A stretch of DNA of 64,000 nt from Gillisella vitis (GTDB lineage Bacteria > Pseudomonadota > Alphaproteobacteria > Rhizobiales > Rhizobiaceae): assembly GCA_009744235.1 (NCBI GenBank), contig WPHV01000001.1, positions 310,001 through 374,000 of the forward strand. Direction: 5' to 3'. Position 1 is the stretch's first letter. Each line of letters begins with the position of its first letter. The notes under the pieces are model-generated. The model was not told the origin of the DNA. It did not search any database and was given only the letters and a program-made list of their open reading frames with translations. The position numbers and the translations under genes were made by a program. Shown in pieces: positions 19,455-27,613 of this stretch.

Positions 19455-20414
19455 TTACATAAATAGCTGTGCCAAGCTCTTCTGCTGGCTGTTGGCAATG
19501 CTGAGGGTGGCCGTCTGCAACTGGGATTGGACGCTTTGCGCCGAAAGCTTGGTGGCTTCCTCTTCCATATCGGCATCGGTCAAGCGGCCAATGCTGATCG
19601 TGGCGGTATCCTGCAGATCCTTCATCAAATCGGAACTGTTGGAAATCCGATTCTGGGTTGCGCCCACGGCGGCGCTGGCATCGGTCATACTGGAAAGGAT
19701 GGATTGGGTGGCGCCGATCATCGCATCGATCTGCGCATTCGATGTATCATCCGAAATGGCGATTTCCGCAGCGGTCGGCGCGGCTGGTGTCTGGGAACCG
19801 ACATTCATCAGATAATATTCACTGGCGCTGCCATCGGAGCCAATGGTCAGGGTCGAGCGCGTCAAAATGCCGTCGCTCGCATCGTTTTTGCTGGTCAGCA
19901 CGCTTTGCGCCGTGTCGAAATTGGTGACATTGACCGCCAGATTGCCGCTGCCATCAGTGCCGACCGAGGACACCATCGACGTCACTTTCGGTGACTGGTT
20001 GCTATCGAGCGCCAGCCAGTTCTGGCCGTTGAAGCTGGAGGACTGCGTCACGGTCGAAAGCTGCTCCTTGAGTTGGCTGATCTCGTCATTGATCGCTCCC
20101 TTGTTGGCACCGGCTGCCTTGGAGGCAATCAGCTTGGCCTGGATGTCGGAAACAAGACCCGTCGCTTGCTCCAGCCCCAGTGCGGCAGTGTCGGAGACCG
20201 CAGCCGACAGCGCCGTGGCGTCTTCGGCGCTCGACAGCGACAGGCTGTCGGATTTCATCGTCGTGGCAATCGACCAATAGGCGGCGTTATCAGAGGCGTC
20301 ATCGACCTTTTTGCCGGTTGCAACCTTGGTCTGGGTCGCTTCAAGCGCCTTCGAAGACCCGCTCAGAAGAGACAGGGCCGATGCAGACGTGGAATTGATC
20401 GATACGGAATCCAT
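19455..20414 (-). CDS. Orphan flagellin
   Basis: 319 residues with the flagellin D0/D1 parts at both ends: SGSSKALEATQTKVATGKKVDDASDNAAYWSIA at the N-terminus, and the C-terminal LTDADMEEEATKLSAQSVQSQLQTATLSIANSQQKSLAQLF. The central variable part is short. AAGGGGGC precedes ATG 20414. No other flagellar gene is near, although rhizobial flagellins usually cluster with fliF/motA-region genes, so this is a dispersed copy. It should be exported by the flagellar apparatus. Confidence 0.93.
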   Translation of the reverse strand: MDSVSINSTSASALSLLSGSSKALEATQTKVATGKKVDDASDNAAYWSIATTMKSDSLSLSSAEDATALSAAVSDTAALGLEQATGLVSDIQAKLIASKAAGANKGAINDEISQLKEQLSTVTQSSSFNGQNWLALDSNQSPKVTSMVSSVGTDGSGNLAVNVTNFDTAQSVLTSKNDASDGILTRSTLTIGSDGSASEYYLMNVGSQTPAAPTAAEIAISDDTSNAQIDAMIGATQSILSSMTDASAAVGATQNRISNSSDLMKDLQDTATISIGRLTDADMEEEATKLSAQSVQSQLQTATLSIANSQQKSLAQLFM

Positions 20415-20600
20415 GCTGCCCCCTTTAACGTCGTGGGCCTTAAAACGCCTAAATGGCGCTTTGAAGAAAAATACCCCACAATGTAAGGGATTTATAATCT
20501 ACGAGATATTTCCATCACCTTTCGGCAACGACTGCAATTTTAACGATTAGACAATATTCAAGGCTCGACTGCTGAGAAGGACGCCGGATAGCACCAAGAC

Positions 20601-20879
20601 TCAATCCGCAGACGACAAACGCCGCATGGTAAACTCGATGGCATCGCCCTCCAATTGCCGCCAGCTTTCCACTTCGGTCCAGTAGGCGGCCTTGGGAAAG
20701 GCATCGAACCATTCGCGTGCCTTGGCGCGGGCCTCTTCCCGGTTGAGGCGAAAGGTTTCCCGAATGAAGGGCGAGGCCTCCCGTATCGCCTGGCCCCGGT
20801 CTTTTGTCTGTCGATCACGGTGGCGGGCAATCTGCCGTTTCAGGCCGTCGAGCGGCGGAAGAGGACGTTTTGCTGTCAT
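20601..20879 (-). CDS. Small conserved-looking protein, function unknown
   Basis: 92 residues, very rich in Arg, Ala and Glu, predicted helical and soluble. AAAGGA lies nine bases before ATG 20879, supporting translation. No domain is recognised. It stands upstream of and divergent from hemF. A shorter overlapping frame in another register was discarded. Confidence 0.6.
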   Translation of the reverse strand: MTAKRPLPPLDGLKRQIARHRDRQTKDRGQAIREASPFIRETFRLNREEARAKAREWFDAFPKAAYWTEVESWRQLEGDAIEFTMRRLSSAD

Positions 20880-21051
20880 GGTGACAATCCTTTCTAGACC
20901 CGGCCTTTCGAGACCCGATGATAAGCCATGCGCGATGGTTTTTCCAGTATCAGGTGGTTTGGCGGCGATGGCACAACCGAGCTGGATCTGATAGTCACCG
21001 TGCTTCGATCAACGCGCCGGGATCTGATGAAAGCGGCGACAGGGAGAGCAT

Positions 21052-21966
21052 ATGCAACGGCCCATTCTGCCCAAAGGCCTGCCTGAGGATATCGAGGCGA
21101 AAAAAGCCACCGCCCGCGCCTGGTTCGAAAACCTTCGTGACCAGATCTGCCGGTCCTTCGAGGCGCTGGAAGACGAATTGACCGGTCCCTTGAGCGAGCG
21201 CGAACCTGGACGCTTTGTCCCAAAGGACTGGCAGCGCGAAGAAGGACTTGGCGGCGGCGGACGCATGTCGATGATGAATGGCCGGGTGTTTGAGAAGGTC
21301 GGCGTTCATACCTCCACAGTGCATGGCGAATTCTCGCCGGAATTTCGCAAGCAGATGCCGGGTGCCGAGGAAGATCCAAGATTCTGGGCCTCGGGCATTT
21401 CGCTGATCGCCCATCCCTGCAATCCGCATGTTCCGGCGGTGCATATGAACACCCGCATGGTGGTCACCACCAGCCAGTGGTTCGGCGGCGGAGCAGACCT
21501 GACCCCGGTTCTGGATCGGCGCCGTACCCAGGAGGATGCCGACACGGTGGCCTTTCATGCCGCGCTCGAATCCGCCTGTTCGGCCCATCCTGACATTGCC
21601 GATTATCCGCATTACAAAGCCTGGTGCGAGGAATATTTCTTTCTGCCGCACCGCCAGGAACCACGTGGCATTGGTGGAATTTTCTTCGACTGGCTGCATG
21701 CCGGGGAAAAGTTCGACCTCTGGGCCGCCAATTTCGCTTTCGTGCAGGATGTCGGACGAAAATTCGCCTCCGTCTATCCCGATCTGGTTCGTGGCAATTT
21801 CAACACGCCATGGACCGATGAAGACCGGGAAGAGCAACTGGTGCGCCGGGGCCGCTATGTGGAGTTCAATCTGCTCTATGACCGCGGCACGATCTTTGGT
21901 CTTAAGACCGGCGGCAATGTCGAATCGATTTTGTCGTCGCTTCCGCCCCTCGTCCGCTGGCCTTGA
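21052..21966 (+). CDS. hemF: Oxygen-dependent coproporphyrinogen III oxidase
   Basis: 304 residues, normal for HemF. It decarboxylates coproporphyrinogen III to protoporphyrinogen IX using O2, in heme synthesis. Family blocks: [70 protein letters not shown], the [14 protein letters not shown]-like [12 protein letters not shown] segment and [27 protein letters not shown] precedes the ATG. A large hairpin follows the stop. Confidence 0.97.
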   Translation: MQRPILPKGLPEDIEAKKATARAWFENLRDQICRSFEALEDELTGPLSEREPGRFVPKDWQREEGLGGGGRMSMMNGRVFEKVGVHTSTVHGEFSPEFRKQMPGAEEDPRFWASGISLIAHPCNPHVPAVHMNTRMVVTTSQWFGGGADLTPVLDRRRTQEDADTVAFHAALESACSAHPDIADYPHYKAWCEEYFFLPHRQEPRGIGGIFFDWLHAGEKFDLWAANFAFVQDVGRKFASVYPDLVRGNFNTPWTDEDREEQLVRRGRYVEFNLLYDRGTIFGLKTGGNVESILSSLPPLVRWP

Positions 21967-21994
21967 GGCAGAAATCTGCTTCAGAATGGATCTG

Positions 21995-22037
21995 ATCGCA
22001 GCAAAAACCCCATAATTGCAGGGGCTTTCGCTGCGAT
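21995..22037 (+). terminator. Long hairpin after hemF
   Basis: Arms 21995-22011 and 22021-22037 pair over 17 positions with few mismatches (ATCGCAGC...CCCC against GGGG...GCTGCGAT) around a 9-nt loop. There is no classical T-run, but place and strength suggest a terminator or RNA-stability element. Confidence 0.55.
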
Positions 22038-22162
22038 AACGTTCAATTCATATTTTCTTGATTAACAAAAACTGCATTACAGGCCCATTAATCGAAAATT
22101 AACATTGGCATGTCGCGTTCCCGTGTTATCCTGTCGCCTATGGAATGAGGAGGAGGATTGCA

Positions 22163-22450
22163 ATGGCTACGCACAGCATGACTATTCCCACGGACATGAC
22201 GAATTCCGCAGATCGGACCGGTCGCGACCGACTGATCGACACAGCGGAACTCATCGATCGCATGGCGCATGACCTGAAAGCGTCCAGCGATGCCAATCTG
22301 CCGCATTGCTACTTTGTCGAACAGGCAAAATTGCGGCTTGCAGGCCTGCATGGCCGCGAACATCGCACCAACGACGCCCATAAAATGGTCAGCAAAAACA
22401 CGGTCAACGGCTCAAGCTCGGTGTTTTACGCCTGGGCCATGCCGGAATAA
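22163..22450 (+). CDS. Small conserved-looking cytoplasmic protein, function unknown
   Basis: 95 residues from ATG 22163, which has a near-perfect AGGAGGA ribosome site. The chain has LIDTAELIDRMAHDLKASSDANLPHCYFVEQAKLRLAGL, likely helical, and a short C-terminal part. No membrane segment or known motif. It lies alone between hemF and a DUF1059 gene. The unusually strong ribosome site is the main support for it being a real gene. Confidence 0.6.
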   Translation: MATHSMTIPTDMTNSADRTGRDRLIDTAELIDRMAHDLKASSDANLPHCYFVEQAKLRLAGLHGREHRTNDAHKMVSKNTVNGSSSVFYAWAMPE

Positions 22451-22642
22451 ATAGTCTGGCGAAACAATAGTTTATGAAGGGTCGGAAATGTCCCTTCATA
22501 ACAATTGGAAGAGAGCGACAAGCCGTCAGGCGAAGCGTTTAACAAGCTCCATGCGAAAATTCTTGAATACAGGAAGCACTGACCTTTGAGGGGTCGTTGC
22601 CAACGACACCTCACCGCAGCAATGCTTCGGGAGGAAAGAACC

Positions 22643-22879
22643 ATGAAACAATTCGAATGTGGAAGTCTCGTACCCGGATGCGAATGGCATACCCGTGCCA
22701 ATGAAGAAGCCGAGGTGGTGCATCGCGCTGTCGAGCATATGCGGATGGTGCATGGAGAAAGCGTGATCCGCGAACATATGGTGCAGAATGTCCGTGCGCG
22801 CATTACCGATGCAGGCGATGGTGACACCGCAGATAACAAACACAGTGCCACCCACAAGCAAAGTGATCAGGCTGCCTGA
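22643..22879 (+). CDS. DUF1059 small protein
   Basis: 78 residues from ATG 22643 with GGAGGAAAG upstream. The start MKQFECGSLVPGCEWHTRANEEAEVVHRAVEHMRMVHG matches DUF1059 proteins: two cysteines spaced FxCGxxVPGC and a His in a ...H...HG pattern that could bind metal. The function of the family is unknown. It converges with cca, whose stop lies seven bases away. Confidence 0.8.
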   Translation: MKQFECGSLVPGCEWHTRANEEAEVVHRAVEHMRMVHGESVIREHMVQNVRARITDAGDGDTADNKHSATHKQSDQAA

Positions 22880-22885
22880 TCGCAA

Positions 22886-24148
22886 TCAACCCGATGGCGT
22901 GACCGCCTCTTTAAGCCGGGAGAGAAGCTTTTCCCGGCTGAAGGTGAAATTGGCCTGAACCCAACTGTCTTCCAGCGTCGTCAGCACGCGACCAATCTCC
23001 GGTCCCGGCGCAAGACCGGCGGCAATGGCGTCACTGCCTGTCACAGGAAAGACGGGCTTTTCGAAAGCCTGCGCCCGTTGCATCAAGCGAAACCAGCGAG
23101 CCGACGCTGCCATGCTGGCCGTATCGCCCTCCGCCTTGGCACGGGCTGCTGCCAGCGACAGTTTCAACTGCGCGACAATGCCCGGCTTGTCTTGCCGATA
23201 GAGCAACCGGTCGAGGGCAAGATCAGCCATATCATCCTTGATCTTCGGCACGGTGGCAAAGCGCTGCAAAAACTCCGCCTCGGCCCGCGACAGTTTCAGC
23301 CGCTCGGCCAATCCCTTCATCCGCTCAGGGTTATCAGGCACCATTGCCACCAGCCGCAACAGTGGCTCCGGCGGCCAGTTCAGGGCGGTTTGCGTGGCGA
23401 TCAGGCCCGGAATGGCATCAATCCCCCATTTTTCCGTTTCCGGCAGGATCGCCGTCAACACGCCGGATTGGCGCATCCACAGCAGCGCCCGGCCCGGGTC
23501 TTTGGCGGAAAGGAGTTTTTTGGTCTCCGACCAGACCCGCTCGGCAGACAGCCGGTGCAATTCGTCACGCGCCGCCGCACAGGCCCGCAAGCCATCGGCA
23601 TCCGGGCGTCCGCGCCCATACCAGGCAAAAAACCGGAAGAAGCGCAGCACCCGCAGATAATCCTCGGCAATCCGCAGGCGGGCATCGCCAATGAACCGCA
23701 GCGTGCCGGTTTGAAGATCCGCCAGCCCGCCGACCGGATCGATCACCTCGCCAGACGCCGTGGCATAAAGCGCGTTGATGGTGAAATCCCGCCGTTCGGC
23801 ATCCACCTGCCAGTCGGTGCCGAACGCGACCTCGGCATGGCGGCCATCGGTTTCCATGTCGCGCCGCAGCGTCGTCACTTCAAACGGCTTGCCACCGATC
23901 ACCAGCGTCACTGTGCCATGCTCAATGCCTGTTGGCACCGCCTTGATGTCTGCCGCCTCGGCCCGAGCCGTCACTTCGGAGGGAACAAGCGTGGTGGCGA
24001 GATCGATATCGCCAACGGGTTCACCCAGCAGGCTATTGCGCACCGCGCCGCCCACCACTCGCACCTCGCCGCCATCGGCGTTCAACAGGGCAAAGACCTT
24101 GGCCAGCGCCGCATCCTGAAACCAGGGCCGATCCGCAACCGTCGTCAT
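22886..24148 (-). CDS. cca: CCA tRNA nucleotidyltransferase
   Basis: 420 residues, class II. It adds or repairs the 3'-CCA of tRNA. N-terminal head: RVVGGAVRNSLLGEPVGDIDLATTLVPSEV, with the DxD metal site in DIDLA, then RRDFTINALYATASGEVIDPVGGLADLQ and RIAEDYLRVLRFFRF (neck ERxxxD-like region). It overlaps the Nudix gene by four bases, and that one overlaps the DUF1285 gene, so the three form one operon. Confidence 0.94.
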   Translation of the reverse strand: MTTVADRPWFQDAALAKVFALLNADGGEVRVVGGAVRNSLLGEPVGDIDLATTLVPSEVTARAEAADIKAVPTGIEHGTVTLVIGGKPFEVTTLRRDMETDGRHAEVAFGTDWQVDAERRDFTINALYATASGEVIDPVGGLADLQTGTLRFIGDARLRIAEDYLRVLRFFRFFAWYGRGRPDADGLRACAAARDELHRLSAERVWSETKKLLSAKDPGRALLWMRQSGVLTAILPETEKWGIDAIPGLIATQTALNWPPEPLLRLVAMVPDNPERMKGLAERLKLSRAEAEFLQRFATVPKIKDDMADLALDRLLYRQDKPGIVAQLKLSLAAARAKAEGDTASMAASARWFRLMQRAQAFEKPVFPVTGSDAIAAGLAPGPEIGRVLTTLEDSWVQANFTFSREKLLSRLKEAVTPSG

Positions 24149-24801
24149 GCATAAAGCCTTTCATAAAGCGTGCGCAGAATGCCTGCGGTAATGCCCCAGA
24201 TCTGGCGTTCGCCATAGGGCATCACATAAAAATGCCTGGTCGTCCCATTAAAGACTTTGCTGTCGCGGCGGTGATTGTCCGGGTCCATCAGGAAGGAGAG
24301 CGGCACTTCGAACACATCGGCCACTTCATCCGGGTTGATGGTCAGGCGAAATCCTGGCTGCACCACCGCCAGCACCGGCGTGATGCGAAAGCCGGTGCCT
24401 GCAAGATAATGCGGCAGCCGTCCGACAGTCTCGACAAAGCGCGGATCAAGGCCGATTTCCTCTTCCGCCTCACGCAGCGCTGCCGCTTCCGGGCTTGCAT
24501 CGGCATCATCGATACCGCCGCCGGGAAAGGCAATCTGTCCGGAATGCTTGCGCAGCGTTGTGGTGCGCTGGGTCAGGATGATCCGTGCGTCATCGCCATC
24601 ATCCACCACCGGCACCAGCACGGCAGCATCCTTGAGCCGCAGGCCTTCCAGCTTCAGCAATATCTCGGCATTCAACACATGATCGCCATGGTCGCGCCAA
24701 GCGGTTTCCAGTGGCGCACCGCTTTGGCTCTGCGCCCGGCTGCGAAATTCATCGGCGGTGAAACCTGGCAGGGTCAGATTATTGCGGTCGATTTCCGTCA
24801 T
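24145..24801 (-). CDS. CoA pyrophosphatase (Nudix hydrolase)
   Basis: 218 residues. It carries the CoA-Nudix signature LTQRTTTLRKHSGQIAFPGGGID followed by the Nudix box (REAEEEIGL at its end), which fits NudL-type enzymes that cleave CoA into phosphopantetheine and 3',5'-ADP. It overlaps neighbours by four bases on both sides. The link with cca is conserved-looking but its reason is unknown. Confidence 0.92.
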   Translation of the reverse strand: MTEIDRNNLTLPGFTADEFRSRAQSQSGAPLETAWRDHGDHVLNAEILLKLEGLRLKDAAVLVPVVDDGDDARIILTQRTTTLRKHSGQIAFPGGGIDDADASPEAAALREAEEEIGLDPRFVETVGRLPHYLAGTGFRITPVLAVVQPGFRLTINPDEVADVFEVPLSFLMDPDNHRRDSKVFNGTTRHFYVMPYGERQIWGITAGILRTLYERLYA

Positions 24802-25421
24802 GATGCCAATCCGTCCAGATCCGCCGCTGGCATCACGGCAAAAGTCTCGCCACCGGAGCGGATCGCAAACATCGCCTGTCCGTCGATGTCGATCACCTCC
24901 CCCAGCGCCATCAACTCATAGGTGACGGCGCGTGACACCAGCGCCTCCAACCGTCCGCGCACGGCAAGATAGGGTTTCAATTGCTGGTGCTCGCCCTCGA
25001 TCACAAACCGCAGTGGATGCTCAGGCCCGGCCTCAACGAGATCACCGACATTGGTGCGAAAGGTCAAGACAGGTTCGCCATTGCTTGCGCCAACCGTCAT
25101 TTCCACGGCGACGAAATGGGCGTCTGCGACCTTGATTCCCAGTTTTTCCACAGGCGTGACCAGATAGGTCTTCCCATCCTCGTCCTTGCGCAACACGGTT
25201 GAAAACAACCGCACCAAGGGCGCACGGCCAATCGGCGTGCCGAGATAGAACCAAGTGCCATCGGCCAGGATTTCCATGTCGATATCGCCGCAAAACGCTG
25301 GGTTCCAGCGCTCAACCGGTGGAAGGCCGGGCTTGCCCCCTGCCGTCTGGTCGGCGGCACGGGCAATCATCGCAGCCAATCCAGCCGCATCGACCGCGTC
25401 ATTGTTTTCATCGCCTGCCAT
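24798..25421 (-). CDS. DUF1285 domain protein
   Basis: 207 residues. The DUF1285 pattern is seen in VERWNPAFCGDIDMEILADGTWFYLGTPIGRAPLVRLFSTVLRKDEDGKTYLVTPVEKLGIKVADAHFVAVEM. No catalytic motif or membrane segment. It is the first gene of the minus-strand DUF1285-nudix-cca operon and is divergent from the moxR operon, 200 bases away. Function of the family is unknown. Confidence 0.88.
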   Translation of the reverse strand: MAGDENNDAVDAAGLAAMIARAADQTAGGKPGLPPVERWNPAFCGDIDMEILADGTWFYLGTPIGRAPLVRLFSTVLRKDEDGKTYLVTPVEKLGIKVADAHFVAVEMTVGASNGEPVLTFRTNVGDLVEAGPEHPLRFVIEGEHQQLKPYLAVRGRLEALVSRAVTYELMALGEVIDIDGQAMFAIRSGGETFAVMPAADLDGLAS

Positions 25422-25621
25422 GTTTGCGTCCCGGTTTTAACCTTATTAGACATCGAAGTGAGACATGGGACACGAGATAGTCATTTGAAACACGCTTGTC
25501 AGCCGCCCCACGGGGAATAAGTTAGATAAACTGCGCCGATACACGTAATGATCGATTCTTCTGGCAATCGGCACAGGCCTGCCTTACCTACCAATGACGA
25601 TATGAGCCAACGGAGACCGCC

Positions 25622-26635
25622 ATGGGCATGATCAACACCACGGACACCGCGCTCGATGAAAAAGCCATCGTCGCTCTGGCTGAACAGGCCCTGGCCGAGA
25701 TTGCCAGCGTGCGCGCCGAGGTCTCCAAGGTTATTTTCGGCCAGGAAAAGGTCGTGGAAAACACCCTGCTCGCCATTCTCTCCGGCGGCCATGCGCTGCT
25801 GGTCGGCGTGCCGGGCCTGGCCAAAACCAAGCTGGTGACGACGCTCGGCACCGTGCTGGGGCTGGACGCCAACCGCATCCAGTTCACCCCCGACCTGATG
25901 CCGTCGGACATTCTCGGCACCGAAGTGATGGACCAGGACGAGCATGGCCGTCGCTCCTTCCGCTTCGTCAAGGGGCCGGTGTTTGCGCAATTACTGATGG
26001 CCGATGAAATCAACCGGGCCAGCCCGCGCACCCAATCCGCCCTGCTGCAATCCATGCAGGAATATCACATTACCATTGCCGGTCAGCGTTATGATCTGCC
26101 CGCCCCTTTCCATGTGCTGGCCACTCAGAACCCGCTGGAACAGGAAGGCACCTATCCGCTGCCGGAAGCCCAGCTCGACCGTTTCCTGTTGCAGGTCGAT
26201 GTCGGCTATCCGGATCTGGCGGCAGAACGGCAGATCCTGCTCGACACGACCGGTATCAGTGATAGCCATGCCAGCGCCGTGCTGGATGCGCCCCGCCTGC
26301 TCGACATCCAGAAGCTGGTCCGCCAGATGCCGGTGCCCGACAGCGTGGTCGATGCCATCCTGTCGCTGGTGCGTGCCGCCCGGCCCGGCCAAGGTCATAC
26401 GGAAACCGACAAGCATGTGGCCTGGGGTCCCGGTCCACGCGCCGGACAGGCTTTGATGCTGTGCGCCCGCGCCCGTGCACTTTACGAAGGACGCCTTGCC
26501 CCATCGATTGACGATGTGCATGCGCTGGCCGAACCGGTGCTTCAGCACCGGATGGCGTTGACCTTTGCGGCCCGTGCCGAAGGCATGGCGGTGCGTGACG
26601 TGATCGCTGGCTTGATCAAGCACAGCAAAGCGTGA
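25622..26635 (+). CDS. MoxR-family AAA+ ATPase
   Basis: 337 residues. Walker A is a MoxR-type variant (GVPGLAKTKLV), Walker B is LLMADEINRASPRTQSALL, and the sensor region is HVLATQNPLEQEGTYPLPEAQLDRFLL. MoxR proteins act as chaperone-like ATPases, often on proteins with von Willebrand A domains encoded next to them. Here it heads a four-gene operon with DUF58 and two large membrane proteins. GGAGACC precedes ATG 25622. Confidence 0.94.
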   Translation: MGMINTTDTALDEKAIVALAEQALAEIASVRAEVSKVIFGQEKVVENTLLAILSGGHALLVGVPGLAKTKLVTTLGTVLGLDANRIQFTPDLMPSDILGTEVMDQDEHGRRSFRFVKGPVFAQLLMADEINRASPRTQSALLQSMQEYHITIAGQRYDLPAPFHVLATQNPLEQEGTYPLPEAQLDRFLLQVDVGYPDLAAERQILLDTTGISDSHASAVLDAPRLLDIQKLVRQMPVPDSVVDAILSLVRAARPGQGHTETDKHVAWGPGPRAGQALMLCARARALYEGRLAPSIDDVHALAEPVLQHRMALTFAARAEGMAVRDVIAGLIKHSKA

Positions 26636-26650
26636 GGGAGCGGTAGCGTT

Positions 26651-27613
26651 TTGGCAGGATTTGCACCGGAAGCGATCAGAGGGCCTGTTGACGGACGGAT
26701 CGTCGAGAAAACCCCGACCGGGGATGTTCTGGCCCGCGCCCGCCAACGCGCTGCCCTCATTCCCGATTGCATGGTGGAAGCCAAGCGCATCGCCAATACC
26801 GTCATTTCCGGCTGGCATGGCCGCAGAAAACGCGGCATTGGCGAAAATTTCTGGCAGTTCCGCCCCTATGCCGAGGGCGAAAGCCTGGCCGGAATCGATT
26901 GGCGCCGCTCGGCCCGCGACGATCATCTCTATATCCGCGACCGCGAATGGGAAGCGGCCCACACGATCTGGCTCTGGGCCGATCTGTCGCCCTCAATGAT
27001 GTATAAATCCCGCTTCGGCAGTGTTTCCAAGGAAAGCCGGGCGCTGGTGCTGATGCTGGCGCTGGCCGAAGTGCTGGCGCGCTCCGGCGAGCGTATCGGC
27101 TGCCCCGGCATCATGGAACCGATGTCCGCCCGCAACGCCTCCGAGCGGCTGGCGGCAGCGCTGATCCATGCGCCGGACCTGAGCGGCCTGCCCAATCAGG
27201 GCTTTCCCGATACGGCGATGATCCGCAATGCCAGCGATATCGTGCTGATCGGTGATTTTCTTGATGATCCCGATGCGATTATGGCGGGCATTGCACCGCT
27301 GGCCCGGCGCGGGTTGCGCGGTCATGTCATCGAGGTTGCCGATCCGGCGGAAGAACTGTTTCCCTATGCGGGCCGCACCGAATTTACCGACCCGGAAACC
27401 GGCGAAAAGCTGGTATCGGGCCGCGCCGAAAACATCCGGGAAGACTATCGCCGCGCCTATTTCCTGCGCCGTGAAGCCTTGAGCGAGGAATTGCGGCGGC
27501 TGGGCTGGAGCTTTACCGCGCATCTCACCGACCGACTGGCCTCCGAAGCGCTGGTCAAAGTGCATATGCATTTGTCTGGCGCTCCGCAACTTTCCCACCG
27601 TGGAGGCGCGTAA
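26651..27613 (+). CDS. DUF58 domain protein of the MoxR operon
   Basis: 320 residues from TTG 26651; an internal ATG at 26771 would cut the conserved N-terminal part. The DUF58 core RRKRGIGENFWQFRPYAEGESLAGIDWRRSARDDHLYIRDREWEAAHTIWLWADLSPSM is clear; the last part begins a VWA-like fold (D-x-S-x-S). MoxR ATPases typically act with DUF58 proteins. It overlaps the next gene by one base (TAATG). Confidence 0.9.
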   Translation: MAGFAPEAIRGPVDGRIVEKTPTGDVLARARQRAALIPDCMVEAKRIANTVISGWHGRRKRGIGENFWQFRPYAEGESLAGIDWRRSARDDHLYIRDREWEAAHTIWLWADLSPSMMYKSRFGSVSKESRALVLMLALAEVLARSGERIGCPGIMEPMSARNASERLAAALIHAPDLSGLPNQGFPDTAMIRNASDIVLIGDFLDDPDAIMAGIAPLARRGLRGHVIEVADPAEELFPYAGRTEFTDPETGEKLVSGRAENIREDYRRAYFLRREALSEELRRLGWSFTAHLTDRLASEALVKVHMHLSGAPQLSHRGGA

